Positions 11,691 to 24,356 of a DNA stretch of 64,000 nt are shown here, piece after piece (positions within the stretch are counted from its first letter, which is position 1; each line of letters opens with the position of its first letter). The notes under the pieces were generated by a model. That model was not told the origin of the DNA. It saw nothing but the letters and a program-made list of their open reading frames with translations, and did not search any database. Origin of the DNA: Sphagnum compactum (lineage: Eukaryota; Bryophyta; Sphagnopsida; Sphagnales); contig OZ234495.1 of assembly GCA_965153455.1 (NCBI GenBank), positions 17,170,875 to 17,234,874 on the forward strand. The letters run 5' to 3'. Both the position numbers and the translations under genes were made by a program.

Positions 11691-12712
11691 AAGGTGGTAA
11701 TACATCTCAGTATTGTGGTGCAAAATAGTGTAAGTAGGAAGCATCTTTGTTAGCTTACAGTGTTCCAGCATTTGTCAAGCTGTTAGAATCCATGAAAAAC
11801 ACCACATTTAGGGTTTGCTTGCTCTACCTAGTTGACAACAAAAGGAGAAACTCTTTTACCTTAGAAAAATGGCAGCTGAATCGTTTGCCACATCCGAGTG
11901 CTTTTTTCCTTCTTGTAAACAGAAGGCACTGAAAGGTGATTGCCGGTATATATATCCATTTCATGCAATACCACTCTTTGCTAAATGGGCAGGAGGTTGT
12001 TGTACTTGCTTAGAAAATGCACAGGTTATGAGTGCAAAAATGTGATCAGAAATACAGTGTTGCTGCTTCAGTCTAGAGGAATGAATGGATTTGCTACAAT
12101 CTCTCTCAATCATAAACAGAAGTCAACCAACCTTCAATATTAGCATTTGAATCTAGCCTGTTGGAGCCAGAATCAGAAGGATCATAGCTCCATTGTTGGG
12201 ATCTCAGGCTTTTGAAAGTGCCTTCATTCCTGTAATGTTGTTTTTTTTTTTCACAATCCACAAATAAATTGGAGAGTGTTTTTCTTTCTTTTGTACTGAC
12301 TGACTGACTGCATTCCAGAGAGAGAGAATGTTCACATTAGAAGCAAGTGTTCTGAACTTAGAAAAAGCGAAGTCCACAATTTGAGCTTCCATCATATATG
12401 AGCTCATAGAATGCTCTAATACAGGACAGATTTCTGTCACAGTGATCAGAACTTGTAATGCTCTGGTGTATGAGATATCAGTTCAAATGGAGCAAGAAAG
12501 CCACCATGTAAAAACCGCATGAAACAGGAGTAGTCGGCATCCAGAAACTGGCAAACATGAGGCCAGACAGTGACAGAAAGCCCTTCGACAGACAGACGTA
12601 TGCACAGAAATGATGTTTTAATTAATGCAAATCTTCCAAAATTTCTCAGCTATTTACGTTTAGCATCGCAAAATCAAATGGAAAAAGGCTACTGTTTCAC
12701 AAAAACAATAAA
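11691..12712. other. 3' untranslated and downstream region of asparagine synthetase
   Basis: No further coding sequence recognised. A plausible poly(A) context (AATAAATTGG, near 12265) follows a T-rich tract at about 12240, but the real end of the transcript cannot be set from sequence. A short GACT repeat lies near 12297-12310. Confidence 0.45.
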
Positions 12713-12849
12713 ACGGTTACAAGGCCAAAATTGTAAAGCGAAGAAGCTCTTGTTCGCGAGGTTGAGCTCCAAACCCTAAAAACGGTTAAGAAACCCAAAA
12801 TTGCAGAGCAAAAGAGGAGGCTAGTGGTGAGCTCCAAACCCTAGAATCA
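12713..12849 (+). repeat. 69-bp tandem duplication ending in AAACCCTA
   Basis: Two diverged units start ACGGTTA at 12713 and 12782 and both run into GAGCTCCAAACCCTA. The AAACCCTA end resembles a telobox, a known plant promoter element, but no gene starts close by. Confidence 0.7.
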
Positions 12850-12964
12850 GATCTCACGGACCACAACCCCCAATGCACCGTGGGTGCATCTCAGCCGTCA
12901 AAGCTCAAAATAGAGTAGTGGTTCCTCACGTCGTTTGGGTCATGTAGTAGTTTTGAGATCTAGA

Positions 12965-13425
12965 ATCGGGACCTGGATATTTCTCATCTTAACCGTCCAA
13001 TGGAGTTCTTCATCACGTCAGGTCATCAAATCTGGGATGTGGATTGTTCGCAATCGTAACCGTCCAATATCTAGATTTGGGGGTAAAATTTCGCCAAATG
13101 GCGATTCTTTTCAAATCGGCGAAACTTAAGTGTTTTCTAGTTTCTTAATCGCCAAATTTCGAAAAAATCTTTAAAAGTTTTAAAAAGTCGCCAGGTTCTA
13201 CTCTAAGTTCCAGTAGGTAGCCAAAAATATAGAAGGATGCTAGTTTTTCAATTTTTACTTTCATATTATTATCGCCAAATCTGGCTAAATCATCTAATGG
13301 ATGATTGCAACTTCGCCTACATCACAAAATTGAAAAGATAATACCCTGGTTCAATTTGGGTTATCCCCTTTTTTGGGATCTGGATTTTGGGACGCCGATT
13401 CTTCAAGTCGTAACCGTTCAATGCT
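12965..13425 (+). repeat. Recurring AACCGTCCAAT motif region
   Basis: A composite motif, GGGA(T/C)-TGGAT followed after 10-30 bp by AACCGT(C/T)CAAT, occurs at about 12968-13001, 13033-13068 and 13376-13422, with a partial copy near 13480. This looks like diverged duplication rather than chance. Function unknown; it lies upstream of the promoter-like stretch at 13591. Confidence 0.55.
13205..13345 (+). repeat. Dispersed repeat (GGCTAAATCA-ATGGATGA family), copy 1
   Basis: Copy 1 of the three-member family. It is closest to the copy at 49589-49735, sharing the end block TACATCACAAAATTGAAAA. Confidence 0.65.
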
Positions 13426-13590
13426 TGCCTAATTGGTAGTATTAGTAGGTCCGGGACTCGGTGGGTATTTTAAGATGTGGATTTGAGACCTGGATATTTC
13501 GGCCCTAACAATACTTTCCGTTGGCACCTGGACACACCCACGGGCTGTACCCGGTCCCGTCCCGCGCCGTCAATCACGGGCCGGGTTTCC

Positions 13591-13597
13591 TATAAGA
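13591..13597 (+). promoter_or_regulatory. Candidate TATA box for the serine-rich-protein gene
   Basis: TATAAGA follows a short GC-rich stretch (about 13520-13585) and precedes a CT-rich leader (13610-13710), a typical plant core promoter layout. The first recognised coding exon is at 15184, so one or more leader introns would be needed. The link to that gene is inferred from position. Confidence 0.4.
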
Positions 13598-13599
13598 AC

Positions 13600-15183
13600 A
13601 TACCCCTTCCCTCACTTTCCCTTCTCCCTCCGGCTTTCTCTGAGCTTTTCGTGTCTCTTCTATCGTCTCGCCTTCGATCACGCGCGCGCTCTCTCTCGCT
13701 TTCTCTCTTGATGCGGCGGCAAATTCACATGGTTTTAGTTTGTCGCATTGATCTGCAGGTATAGTTGCAATGGTATGTTCATTTGTTGCGTAACTCACGT
13801 TGATTTCGCTGTGACTTCACATACAAAGGTCATTCGATATCACGCTTCCTGGAGGCTTCTTCTCCTTGGCGTTAGACTGATCAATCGGGGGCTGGATGCC
13901 AATAGTTTCCTCTCTCTCTCGCTTGCAGCAGCAACAGTAGCAGCCGACGCTTGTTACTTCTTGTGGTTGTGTGAACCGTGTAAACGACCGACGTCAGACA
14001 TCGCAACAAAAGTTTTGTCTTCTGTGAGATATCAGACGTGGTACCGTGCTGACGACAACAGGAGTGAAGAAGCTTGAAGCCCTGAGCGTATGACGCGAAC
14101 CCCAGGTACCTATATTTCTGCATCATCTTTCTCTTTGCAATCCACGAATTTTGTATAGGACGGAGCCCTGTGTTAAATTGTGATTTCTCATGATTGTGTT
14201 TGTATTCATTTCGACGATTCAATAGTTCTGCTCTCGTGCGTGTGTCCAATTTGGGCCCGTGAAAACGTCGGGGAACCATTTCAGCGCCTATTATTCTTGT
14301 TGAATGATACCGTCAATCATTGATCTCTTCGTAAAATTCTGTAATCCCTGCTTGATGTGCTTGAGTCCGTGCTTCAACATCTTTTGGTTTCTGTATGGGA
14401 TTTCCTCCCTTTCCCGTGGTTGTTTATGGAGCAAACTGATCGTTTCCGTCTCTCTTGAGTATCTGTGATATCAATCAACAACGCCTAATTTTCATGATGC
14501 GCCGATATTCATTTCTGGACGTGCCATGCTTAGTGTACGACGTTCAACGCTTATCCGGGGTTACTTCACATTCTTATATGTCCTTAAAATACTTATGTGT
14601 ATGTCGTGCTATCAAGTATTTGTGGACTTGAAACACGATACTCGCCTCGTTGATTGCACAGGGAATTCCAGTTGCCGGGATCATGATGTGTCGTGAAATA
14701 TGCGCCATATCATCCTATCATGCCTTTTTTCTGTTTGCTTTTATCAAAAGCTCGACATGACTTCTTTCTGTGTCCCATCATATGTTGATCCTTATGAATG
14801 AATAGGCGATTTCGCGTGATTATTATTCTCCATTACGGGGATGATGCACTGACCGATGCTGCAACTGATAATGCCCTGGACAATTGGATCGCGAGACCCT
14901 GCGCGGGGCGCCCCGCACTTTTAATAAATGTCGTAATGACATCTTCCCTTGGTAAGATCTGCAAATGTCAAGAGGTTACTGGAAACGGCCCGTAATCACC
15001 ATAGTCTGTTGCAAGTATCAAAGCATTATCCTGATAACTTCATGAGGCTTGCTTGTTCCAGATCTGCCGAGGGTTTGAGTCTACGTAGTAGTTCCTTGCG
15101 ACTGTTATCGCTGGCGTGCAATCTCCACTGCCCAGTCGAATCGTTCCCGCTTCAAGAAGCAAATTGCAGGTTCTGCAGGCAAG
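13600..15183 (+). other. Probable 5' leader and leader intron(s)
   Basis: This stretch is less AT-rich than the spacers and carries several short unrelated open frames, none with family features. It probably holds the untranslated exon(s) and intron(s) of the gene starting at 15184; splice sites could not be chosen with confidence. Confidence 0.4.
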
Positions 15184-16192
15184 ATGGCTCCCTGTCTTTG
15201 TGCGCCTACAAATCATGCGGGCTCCTTTCGTTGCCGTCTTCATCGGTCAAGTGAAAAGAGTTGGGGTGGTCGTCCCTTAGCTTCTTCTTCCTCTTCATCT
15301 GCCAAAGGACCTCTTCATTCTGCAGAGACTTCATCGTCCAAGCCTGGGGAGAACCGCAGCGGGAAGCGAATCATGGTGCCATTCGCAAGGTCCAATCGAG
15401 TGTCGACAAGCAAAAGTTCTGAGTCCAAATTCCGCACAGAGCTAAACAGGACGCTGGTTGCTGCGAGCAAGAAAGAGGAGTCGGTGCCGTCAGTTGAAGA
15501 ACTCAGAATATCTACTTCAGAAGAGTATGTACAGTGGAAACAAATTCAATGCATGCATCATCTCTACTCTTCAAACACTTTCCTCTATATTTTTTCTTAC
15601 TTGCTCCATCTTTTCTTATTTGCTTCGCATTAAGGTTCTTTCATTTCATTTGCTAGAAGATCTTCAGAGAAATCATGACCTCAGGGCTGCAGTTTGCTTG
15701 TCAATGTCTCACAGACACTGCCTTTCCAGCAAGCAGTGCGGAGAGACTGCGTGGACATAGTTGGACATAAACTGACCTAAAATCTCTGGCTTCTCTTTGA
15801 AACATAGGGTACCCAAGAAGGCCTTCAAGATTGCTGCCAAAACCACTGCTGCACCAGTTGCAGGATCAATAGCTTTGAGGATTGTGCAGGAGGATCAGGA
15901 AAATGCTGCAAATCTGACTGATCTTACCTCAACCAAAGTCCAAAAAGAGGTAGATGATACTGCATTCCTGTGTACACGTCTCTGTACATCTTTGAAAATC
16001 ATATTCACATGTGTCACATGTGTATCTATCTGGCCCTGACTTTCTTTGTTGCAGAAATCATGGAAAGAATATGAAGATAGCTCTATTAATTTCACAGTTT
16101 CTTTCAGAAGCTTCAGAAACTTGAATCCTATCTATTTATCTGGAGATTTCTTGGCCCTGAACTATGTACCTGTTTTGAGATTATTTTTGTGA
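15184..16192 (+). CDS. Plant serine-rich protein-like (CxCxPTxHxGSFRCxxH motif)
   Basis: Residues 4-21, CLCAPTNHAGSFRCRLHR, match the hallmark Cys/His motif of plant serine-rich protein-like families (role unknown; the Cys/His set suggests metal binding, which is inference). A Ser-rich stretch and a basic segment with RSNRVSTSKSS follow. The ATG has a strong context (AAGATGGCT). Exon 1 is 15184-15524 (donor GTATGT). Exon 2 is 15808-15949 and joins in phase to give EEVPKKAFKIAAK, with donor GTAGAT. A third exon from 16055 (KSWKEYEDSS) is open to a stop at 16190-16192, giving 206 residues. Its 3' end is uncertain: later segments at about 16198-16270 and 16620-16700 also look exon-like. The N-terminal identity is firmer than the gene end. 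Confidence 0.68.
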
Positions 16193-17500
16193 GCAGAGCA
16201 CTCTACATCCACATCACAAGGCATTCAAGAAATGCACATCAAAGGAGCGAAGACTAAGAGCTAAGAGTGGTACATTTCTGGGTATGTATTTTAGTGTAAA
16301 CCAATCAATGACCAAGGCATATGTCCTCGGATGCAGTCTGTATGTAGTCCACATGTTTCTTCTGCTCATAGATTTTGGCTTGCCTTTCTTTAGAGTTTCC
16401 CACAGTGCCAACTCATGTCACAGATTCAGGAGTCAAGACTAATAGTCAATGAAAAGAGTGGTACAGAGTGGTACCAAAGAGTGGTACATTTCAATCTGGC
16501 CTGGGGATAATTTCTGTTTCTTGGATCATCTCAATTGAATTTGAGTTCATAGTGTACATATGTTTGTGCTCAATTGCATTTCAAAAGCTCAGCCTGCTAA
16601 GGTTTTGATACTTTACAGACCCCAAGAGTAGATGGATCAGTCATTTCAAGTCCCATGAACCCACACTGGACATGGGTTCCTCTTTGGCATCAATGTTGAT
16701 AAAATTGGAGACATAGGTGTTGCTTTCATGGGATGCAAGAAGGCTACCAGTGCAAGCTCAAATCAGCTGCTGGGGCTATTAATCTTGTAGGACCTGAAGA
16801 ATTCAAGAGGTACACATCCCAGCAGAATATTCTACTGACTGATTGTTCAATTGGTGAATTTTGTGGCAGATTCAACATTTAAGTGAAAGGGAAAAGTGGG
16901 GGTCTTGACTTCTCATGGCTTCTGGAGAGCTTTGGAAGCAGAGTGCAATCTGTACCTACTGTGCCATTGTTGATGACAATTTTGTCCAGTACTTGTTTTT
17001 TGCAAGTCTTTTGATACCTGGCTAGGTCAACATTGTACAAGGAGTTTTTTCGCATAGTGTACTGCTTCCCCCCCCTTCTGCTCTTAGACTTCGTCTTGTA
17101 AATCTGATTGGAATGCTGAATCTCCAATTTTTTTCCCCTAAGTTTACTGCGTGCAATCATTTCCAAGTTATGGTTGGATGCAGGTGTTGCTGCAACACTG
17201 AAGTAGATATTATCCTGGACACCTGAGCGTTGAAACACACAGTGTGCACCCTCTTTTTCCTTGAAGTAATTCCAGGTGAACCTTTCCTGCATGGTAATCT
17301 GAGATTACTTGCTTGCACACAGATTCTTCCCGGAGATGTATCTTCTTGTACATGGTGCTGTCCTCCAACACACAGTATTTACAAGGTACTAGGTGCAATA
17401 CTGGAAGTTGGGGTTTATGCACTTCAGGATAGATTTTCTTCTTCTTCTGCTGTCATGTTCACATGACAACAAATTGTTGGGCTAATTGATGGAATCCGGA
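16193..17500 (+). other. Possible further exons or 3' region of the serine-rich-protein gene
   Basis: Two segments look exon-like on the plus strand. One follows an AG near 16197 and reads ALHPHHKAFKKCTSKERR. The other follows CAG at about 16620 and reads TPRVDGSVISSPMNPHW before a stop near 16700. AGAGTGGTACA recurs four times between 16265 and 16490. No complete model could be built. Confidence 0.3.
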
Positions 17501-20500
17501 CGTCAGCTTCAATTGCCATACTTTTATGTTACAATTTCTTTATAGCAAATGCTGGTTAACTATTAGAGTGTTGCTAGATGTATACTACTTGAATAGCCTC
17601 CTCTGATAGTGCTACATATGATCTATAATTGGCTGGAAAGTTGCTTGTGGATATGGTTATATGATCTTGCCGGCTGGGTTCCTTGCTTTTGTTCTTCCCT
17701 TTCATTTCCTGATACAACTTACACAGGTCTAAAGCCTGTTTCCAGATCTTATAAATGCACTGTTGATGAAACCATCATCTGTAGGAACTCCTCCATATAA
17801 CCTTGCACCAGAGTTGGGAGTTTGGACCAATGTTGGGCAAGTACATAGTTTGTTGGCTGGTAATGATATTAATGATGCATTCACACTTCATGTTAAGTAA
17901 GTGTTAAATGAATATCTAGGTGGCATCGTAGGTGGCACCCAATATGCATTTGGTTATAATAAGTTTAGTATATAGTGCCAAAATTTTCAGAATTCAAATT
18001 GTAACTGCTGAATTAAGAATTGAAAAATTAAATTAATAATTCAACACTGAGGTGCCGAACTTGGAATGGTACTAAGGTAACTAGGTTTAAGTCCTAAATG
18101 GCAAGCATGATGTTAGGGCACTCAGCACTAGAGTCACTAACAAACACCAAATGTGAACGCACCTTAAAGATCATAAACATTTGGTATTTGATCACCTACA
18201 AGTTAGATATTGAGGTCAATACTTGAACTAATATGGTTGTGATAGCTTAACAAGTAAAATTGGTTACCAAAACCATCTGCAGGTAATGGGATGTAATACA
18301 CTACCTCCAATACTCTTTACTAGCTGTTCTTTGTAATTGCATGGTCGAATGAGTTCTAGATGTGAAAGTATAGTGTAAAATTCCTACTTTCTTTTTCTTA
18401 AGGAAATAGCAATGTGTCTACTGTCTACCATCCCAAAAAGAATAATGCAAGCTAAAATTAATACCAATTCAAAATAATTATATGTGACATTAACATAAAT
18501 AAGTGTAGCCCTCTTTTATAATCAAAGGAGTATATAACTCTCCAAAACTTGGCCAACAAAGATACCTTCCTCAAAAACGATTTGTGTGCTAGCTTTGTTG
18601 GCACTTGCAAGGTGACATTATCGAAAGTTTAGACCAATGTTGGACAGTATTTTGATTATGTCATTAGACTCTGGTTCTGAGTTTTAGATACTTTTAGAAT
18701 TACAAAAACCTCCACTTGTGGGCTTCTTAGTATTTTCAGTATAAAATGACCTTCAATTTAGGGTTTTGAAAATTTTGAATGAACTAGTGAGTTTCATGAA
18801 AGAACCGGCAAAGAACTGACAGCCTTCAATTGCCATGAAGAACAAGGCATCACAAACATGCTGGCCGTGCCAATAGATAAGATGTTGTTGTACATCTACG
18901 TACTGTGTCCACACTCTGAACACCAAAAAAATTCGTTCCAATCTAAACAGTCTAAACACTTTCACCAAAGAAACCGGTTCTAATAAGGTAAAACTTCCAA
19001 AAGTTGGATCCAATGCGATAGTCCCTGTCCCTGTGGGGGCAGGGCCCAACAAAGGCAAGTCACCACCAGGTTTTTACAAACAAAACGATGAACGAAATGA
19101 TCAGCCACCCTTGTCATTGCATTAACTCCAACGAGAATGGCTGGCTCCAAAATGATCTGAAGCTTTGTCATTGCATGTGGTTAGCAAGGCCTCCTTTAGG
19201 CTTGGTGCTCTTTCAAGATTTTCTCCTCTCCCTCTCTCTCTCATTTGCTTCACACAACTAGTGAGAGGTTTAAGATTTAGGGATTTAGCTTTGGGCAGGA
19301 GCCTTCTCCTCCGTTTCATTTTTGTGCATTGTCTTGGTTTTGAACATTGGTCATTTCTTTGTGTTCCTTCCTTTCCCTTCGGGAATGGTGCTTTTTCTTT
19401 TATTATGAGTTTGTTGTTTTCTCATTGTCATTCATTCACAACAAACGAAATTATCACAAGTGCCATTTCCCAATATGTGATAACAAGTGTATAACTTAAT
19501 TCTTTTACCATATAGAGCCTAGGTTATTTCCCTAGCCAATGACTTCCTCACGTGGTATGACCCCTAAATTAAATGTTAAAACTTTGAGCAAAGTGATCCA
19601 ATGGGGGATTGCCTTGCCCAAGCAATGTCATATACAAACGCTTCACACACATTTGATGTTGCACCACTAAATCTCTCAAATTTTTAATTTTGGAGTGAGC
19701 ATCTTCAGCTATTGTAATGATTTGAAAAGGCTTAGTTTGGGGGTTCTTAAAGCTTGTAGAAGGTGAGCCAATTTCTTTGATACATGTCATTGTAACTAAG
19801 TAGGTTTTTAAGGTACACTTTAAATTCAACAATCATGATTTAGAGGAATATTGATACTTGATTAATAATGTGGCTAAACTCCAAGCAAACAAATATATAA
19901 TAACAAGTAAAAATAGTTCTACATTTTTAACATCTGATAATCATAGGTCAAATTCTTGACAAATATTTAATGTGCCATGCATATAAGTTTTCTTGAAAAT
20001 TTCACAATCTAGAACAAAATCATGGCATTTTCTTTTCAAATCATAAGATGAACCTTCATTGAATTTTTTTGATATCACCATGATAAACATGATTGACATT
20101 TTTTCACTAAATAATAATGTTTTATTTAATAACTCATTATGTAAAAACATTATTTTCCATCATAAAGATGATAACTCTTTCTACTCAATTCAATGATCAA
20201 ATTGTATACAAATGGACAATATTTTGGTTATATGGAAAGATTGTCATGATTGTTAAATTCCCTTCACCCCAAGGGTAAGAAAGTGTTCATGTAAGAGTGA
20301 TTTTTGAGGCATCATTGATTCAATAATGAATCCAATCATTTACAACTTGCAAGTGAACATTTGAAATAATCACTTCTTGAAATATTGATTATTGTGAAAT
20401 AATAATATTATATGAATCATGGTCTAAGATCAACATTTCAATGCCAAATATTTATTTTATTTTGAAGATTTCATGTTGAGAAATAAAACATTTCAAAATA

Positions 20501-23353
20501 CATTGAAATTTTTGTTTATTTGAAAATATTAAGTTGACAACATGGTCAACTCAACAGTCAACAAAGCATGCAAGAGTGGAGGAAATTAAACTCAAGGTGC
20601 ATAATGCAAAAGAATTTAAATTGATGTTAATGTGCACGTATATGATTTTTGATTACAGTGTAATTGTAAATCACAAAGAAACGCATGCATTTATATGATT
20701 TTACACAATGTGTAAAACCTTATAAAACAATGTAAACAAATAAAATGACACAAAACATAATAACATATGTAATACTACATGATTTTCCTTTTTTTCCTAT
20801 GTTTTCAAGGTTCAAAACAACAATTGTGGAAGTGGATTTAATTCAACAAAGAAAGAAGGAAAAGAAAAGAAAAGGGACAAATAATAGGCATGAGGAAAAA
20901 CAAGCGTGGAGGTAGAAGAGAAGAAAAAATTAAGTAATTTGCAAGAATGATATCTTGCAAAGCTTCTTTCATTGTGATTTTATGAGTCTTGTTATGTTGT
21001 TCCCCTTTATATAAAGGTTGGTTCAAATGGTGGTGTTCAACATTTTGCATTGTTGAAAGTTTCAACAACACATTTTAGGTGAGCTTCTATTCCTTACCCC
21101 TTTTTAATTTTGTCATGTTGCACCCCCTTTTTTGTGATTGTCTTGCAATTCCCTTCATTTTGGTTTTGCAAAGTAGGGTTCGATGTTTAAGGTAGTCTCC
21201 CCCATGTTCTTCTTCATCCACAAATATTGAAACTTCAAGTGGTGATGTTGTGTCTTCCCAATTTTACACACAAACCACCTACCAAACAAATGAAGAAAAA
21301 TCTAGATATTTCCTATCTCTAATATTTGGTTGACACATGAGTAACAATTCTCATGATTTTATTTTATGTTATAAGCATTGTAATGCCAATATGCAAGACA
21401 TTAGTGTTTTTTTTCTTACATCCCACAACTACATCATAATTTTGATTAAAATAATGCTCTTATTTGCAAATTTCAAATTCATTTGAAACCAATTACATAA
21501 ATGTAAAATGTAAAATTATATGTCTTATCATTAAATTTCTATAAGGAATAAGCATTGTCAAAGTTGTCATTCTTGCACTATATGCATTGCATTAAGTAGA
21601 TTATGTAATTAATCTAGTTATTAAGCTAGGTAGTATGTAGTAAATAGCTAGTAGGTCATATGTATGTGGGCTAAGTAGTAGGTATTTTGTGATATTGATA
21701 TGTGATATTTGTTTAATTAATTATTTAACTTGGGCTCTGCATTGCTACAAACTACTAGTGATAATGAGATGACAAAAAAGAAATAAGGGTTTACATTTTA
21801 TTTTTAAAAAGTTCTAGATATATATAGGATTCAAATTGTACAAAATACCACCCAATTATCATCCAAGGGGAGATTTAATCAGCCACCCCTATTTTTAATT
21901 CATTGAAATTTTGGAAGCAATTAGTACATGGATAAACATTAAATCAGCGAAAAAAGTGGGGATTAAATCCTTGAGTTAGGTATTTAAGGGAGAAATTTTT
22001 ATTGGAAGCTAGCTTAATCTCCAAAATAAAATAAAATGTGTTAATCTTTTGAAATGATCTCAACATCTTCAAATGAAATGACACATATTTACATTTGTAT
22101 GAAATTACATGTAAACATGTGTATGAAATTGGAAAGACACAAATATTCAAATTGTTTTTTGAAAGGACACAAAGATTCCAAAAAACATTGAAAAAACTAA
22201 AGAAATTTGTTTCTCTTTCAATATCTTAGGATCCATAAGGACATTTTGAAATATTACAACTTGTAAAATGTTTATTTTTTAAACATTCTGATTTGGAATT
22301 GACTTCTAATAAATTTGCAATTTGGAATTGTCTTTTTGTACGACTTAAACTATAGCCCATCCCACCTAAACCAATTTTGATGAAATCATCATCACTGGAA
22401 TTAGGTATGCAATGTAATTTATTTATTGAATAGGCTAACTAGCTGTAAGTTTAATTTATGATTCATTTATAAACATTATATGTGACTATGTTGTATATCA
22501 TATATCTAAATTATTTTTTGTTGGTACAATTATGATATATTACAAGAAATATATATATATATATAACTTTTTAAATCAATAGAAGTTTGAGATGTGAAAA
22601 TATTTAATTTAATTTTACATAAATTTTTTATCATAATTTTAAATAAAATTTAATATATTATAACTATAAAAGTAATAAATTTATAGTTCCATAAAATCAA
22701 TTAATTATATGGCGTTAATTAATATTTAAAAGGTTACGATCACAGTCAAATGAACTAATAGTGACAACAACCATAAATGGGTTTTTTTTTAACATTTTGA
22801 TTTTTTCATAAAAAGGAATTTTTGATGGATTTTTTTGCAACATGTTTTTAAAAATATTGACAAGTCCCCCAATAAATTACATTGCATCTGTTAACTCTTT
22901 TTGAATAATATGAATTTTTTTAAAGTGTACAAATTCTACCAGATTTTATGTTACATCTTTAAAAATGACCATAATTTCAAATCATGTTAAAATCTGATAA
23001 TTATTTTAAGCTTTAATTGTTTTTATCATAAGCAAAAACTTTGTTCATATGTCATACACTTCTTGTTTCATTTACATCTAGCAAATGATTCTTAACATGT
23101 ATTTAATTAATTCTGGACTAAAATGTTAATTTCGAACTTAACTCAACATTGTGAAAACAAGGAGGGCCACTTGGTGGCCACCAAATATAGACAAATTTGA
23201 ATAAAACTTGCAAAATTATTGTCATTTTTTAATTCCCTCTAATCTTATGTGATACATTTGGGTAAGTTTAAGGACTTGAGGTGTATCTGTTAATGTCAAC
23301 CATAATATAATCACACATATAACAATCACATCTTAATATATTAATTCAGTAAG
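17501..23353. other. Long AT-rich intergenic region, no gene seen
   Basis: Nearly 6 kb without a convincing coding region. Short open frames occur on both strands but lack family features. A stretch near 17810-18080 (about GAGGTGCCGAACTTGGAATG) has a diverged relative at about 44040-44120. A CT-rich stretch is near 19220, and a TATATAAAGG-like box near 21010 has no gene behind it. Confidence 0.55.
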
Positions 23354-23987
23354 TCTCTGTGTATATGACGTAGGTTTTGGGGGGTGGGGGAGGGATGTCA
23401 CCCGGTGAAGCAGCGGGTGACAGGGACAGAGGTTTTGGGGGGTAGGTGGAGGGAGGGGGGGGGAGAGGAAGGGGATTTTTTGGCCAGTTGTGTTTGGTGT
23501 GGAGAGTGACTGTCCACTGTTCAATTTCCACTTGGACAGTAGATAGTCACCCTTTCCATGCATGCTTTGTCGAATGTTGTCCTCCTTTCACCCCATTTAA
23601 GCCGAATGACGGGATGGATGAAATGTCCATCCGGTAATAGATGGATGACGGGATGCATGAAATGTCCGTCTGACTTAATTAGACGGATGACGGGATGGAT
23701 GAAATGTCCGTTCGATAATAGACGGATGATGAGATGCATGAAATGTCCGTCCGGTTTAAATGGATGAAATGTCTGGAATCCATTCGGGGGGGGGGGCCAG
23801 CACGGGGCGAAAAGTTAATTATATATAACAGGGGAACGGGGGGGGGGGGGATCAACGGGTTAAAGAATCGGAGTGGAAAATGCGAAGGAGGAGGGGGGGT
23901 CGACGGGGTAAAGAACCGGAGTGGGCAATGGGAAGGATCGAGCGGGGGGGAGCTCGACGGGTGCATTATGCACCGGGTACACACTAG
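23354..23987 (+). mobile_element. Helitron-like non-autonomous element
   Basis: A GC-rich island about 634 bp long sits in AT-rich DNA. It begins TCTCTGTGTATATGACG, a TC-type 5' end. It ends with a 7-bp-arm hairpin (GGTGCAT/ATGCACC, 23960-23974), nine further bases, then CTAG at 23984-23987 followed by T. Hairpin, short spacer, CTRR and a following T are the known 3' signature of Helitrons. The base before the 5' end is G rather than the usual A. Inside are a second hairpin (23396-23422, TGTCACCCG/CGGGTGACA), a minisatellite (23606-23775) and long G runs. No Rep/helicase is encoded, so it would depend on another element. Confidence 0.62.
23606..23775 (+). repeat. Minisatellite of about 40-bp hairpin units within the Helitron-like element
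   Basis: Units start at 23606, 23645, 23687 and 23726, with a partial one at 23764 (lengths 39, 42, 39, 38). Each reads ATGACGGGATGNATGAAATG then TCCGTC..., and its GACGGA/TCCGTC ends can pair, so each unit may fold. G and C alternate at one position in successive units, suggesting growth as dimers. Confidence 0.88.
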
Positions 23988-24356
23988 TATATAACAAAAA
24001 GATCATCAATAGACAATGTTGGTCTAACATAAATATTCAAAATTTGCGAAACAAAACCAAATACAAAAACAAACAACCTAAAACTTGTAATTTAAAATTA
24101 TGGACATTTGAAAAAAAATTCATATGTTTGATGGGATGACCTAGTGGCCACCTGGTAAAGGGCTGCAATTCATCAAAACATTAAGAAATAACACAATGTG
24201 GATTTAGTAAAAGGAGAGGACTAAAATTTGCAACCTTAAAATCTAAACATTTGAAAGGAATTTTCATAAATGATATCAAATATCAAAAATGATGTTTTGG
24301 GTAATGTTTTAAATCAAACAAGGTAAATATAATGCATAATATTATATTGTCACAAA

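Noticed and set aside
13881-14279. 132-codon minus-strand open frame
   Set aside because: No recognisable domain, poor start context, and it lies in the probable leader region of the plus-strand gene.
23333-23563. Pro-rich minus-strand open frames
   Set aside because: They are the complement of the G-rich tracts of the Helitron-like element.
23606-23775. CRISPR-like spaced repeats
   Set aside because: Units are contiguous and vary throughout with no unique spacers; this is a minisatellite in plant DNA.
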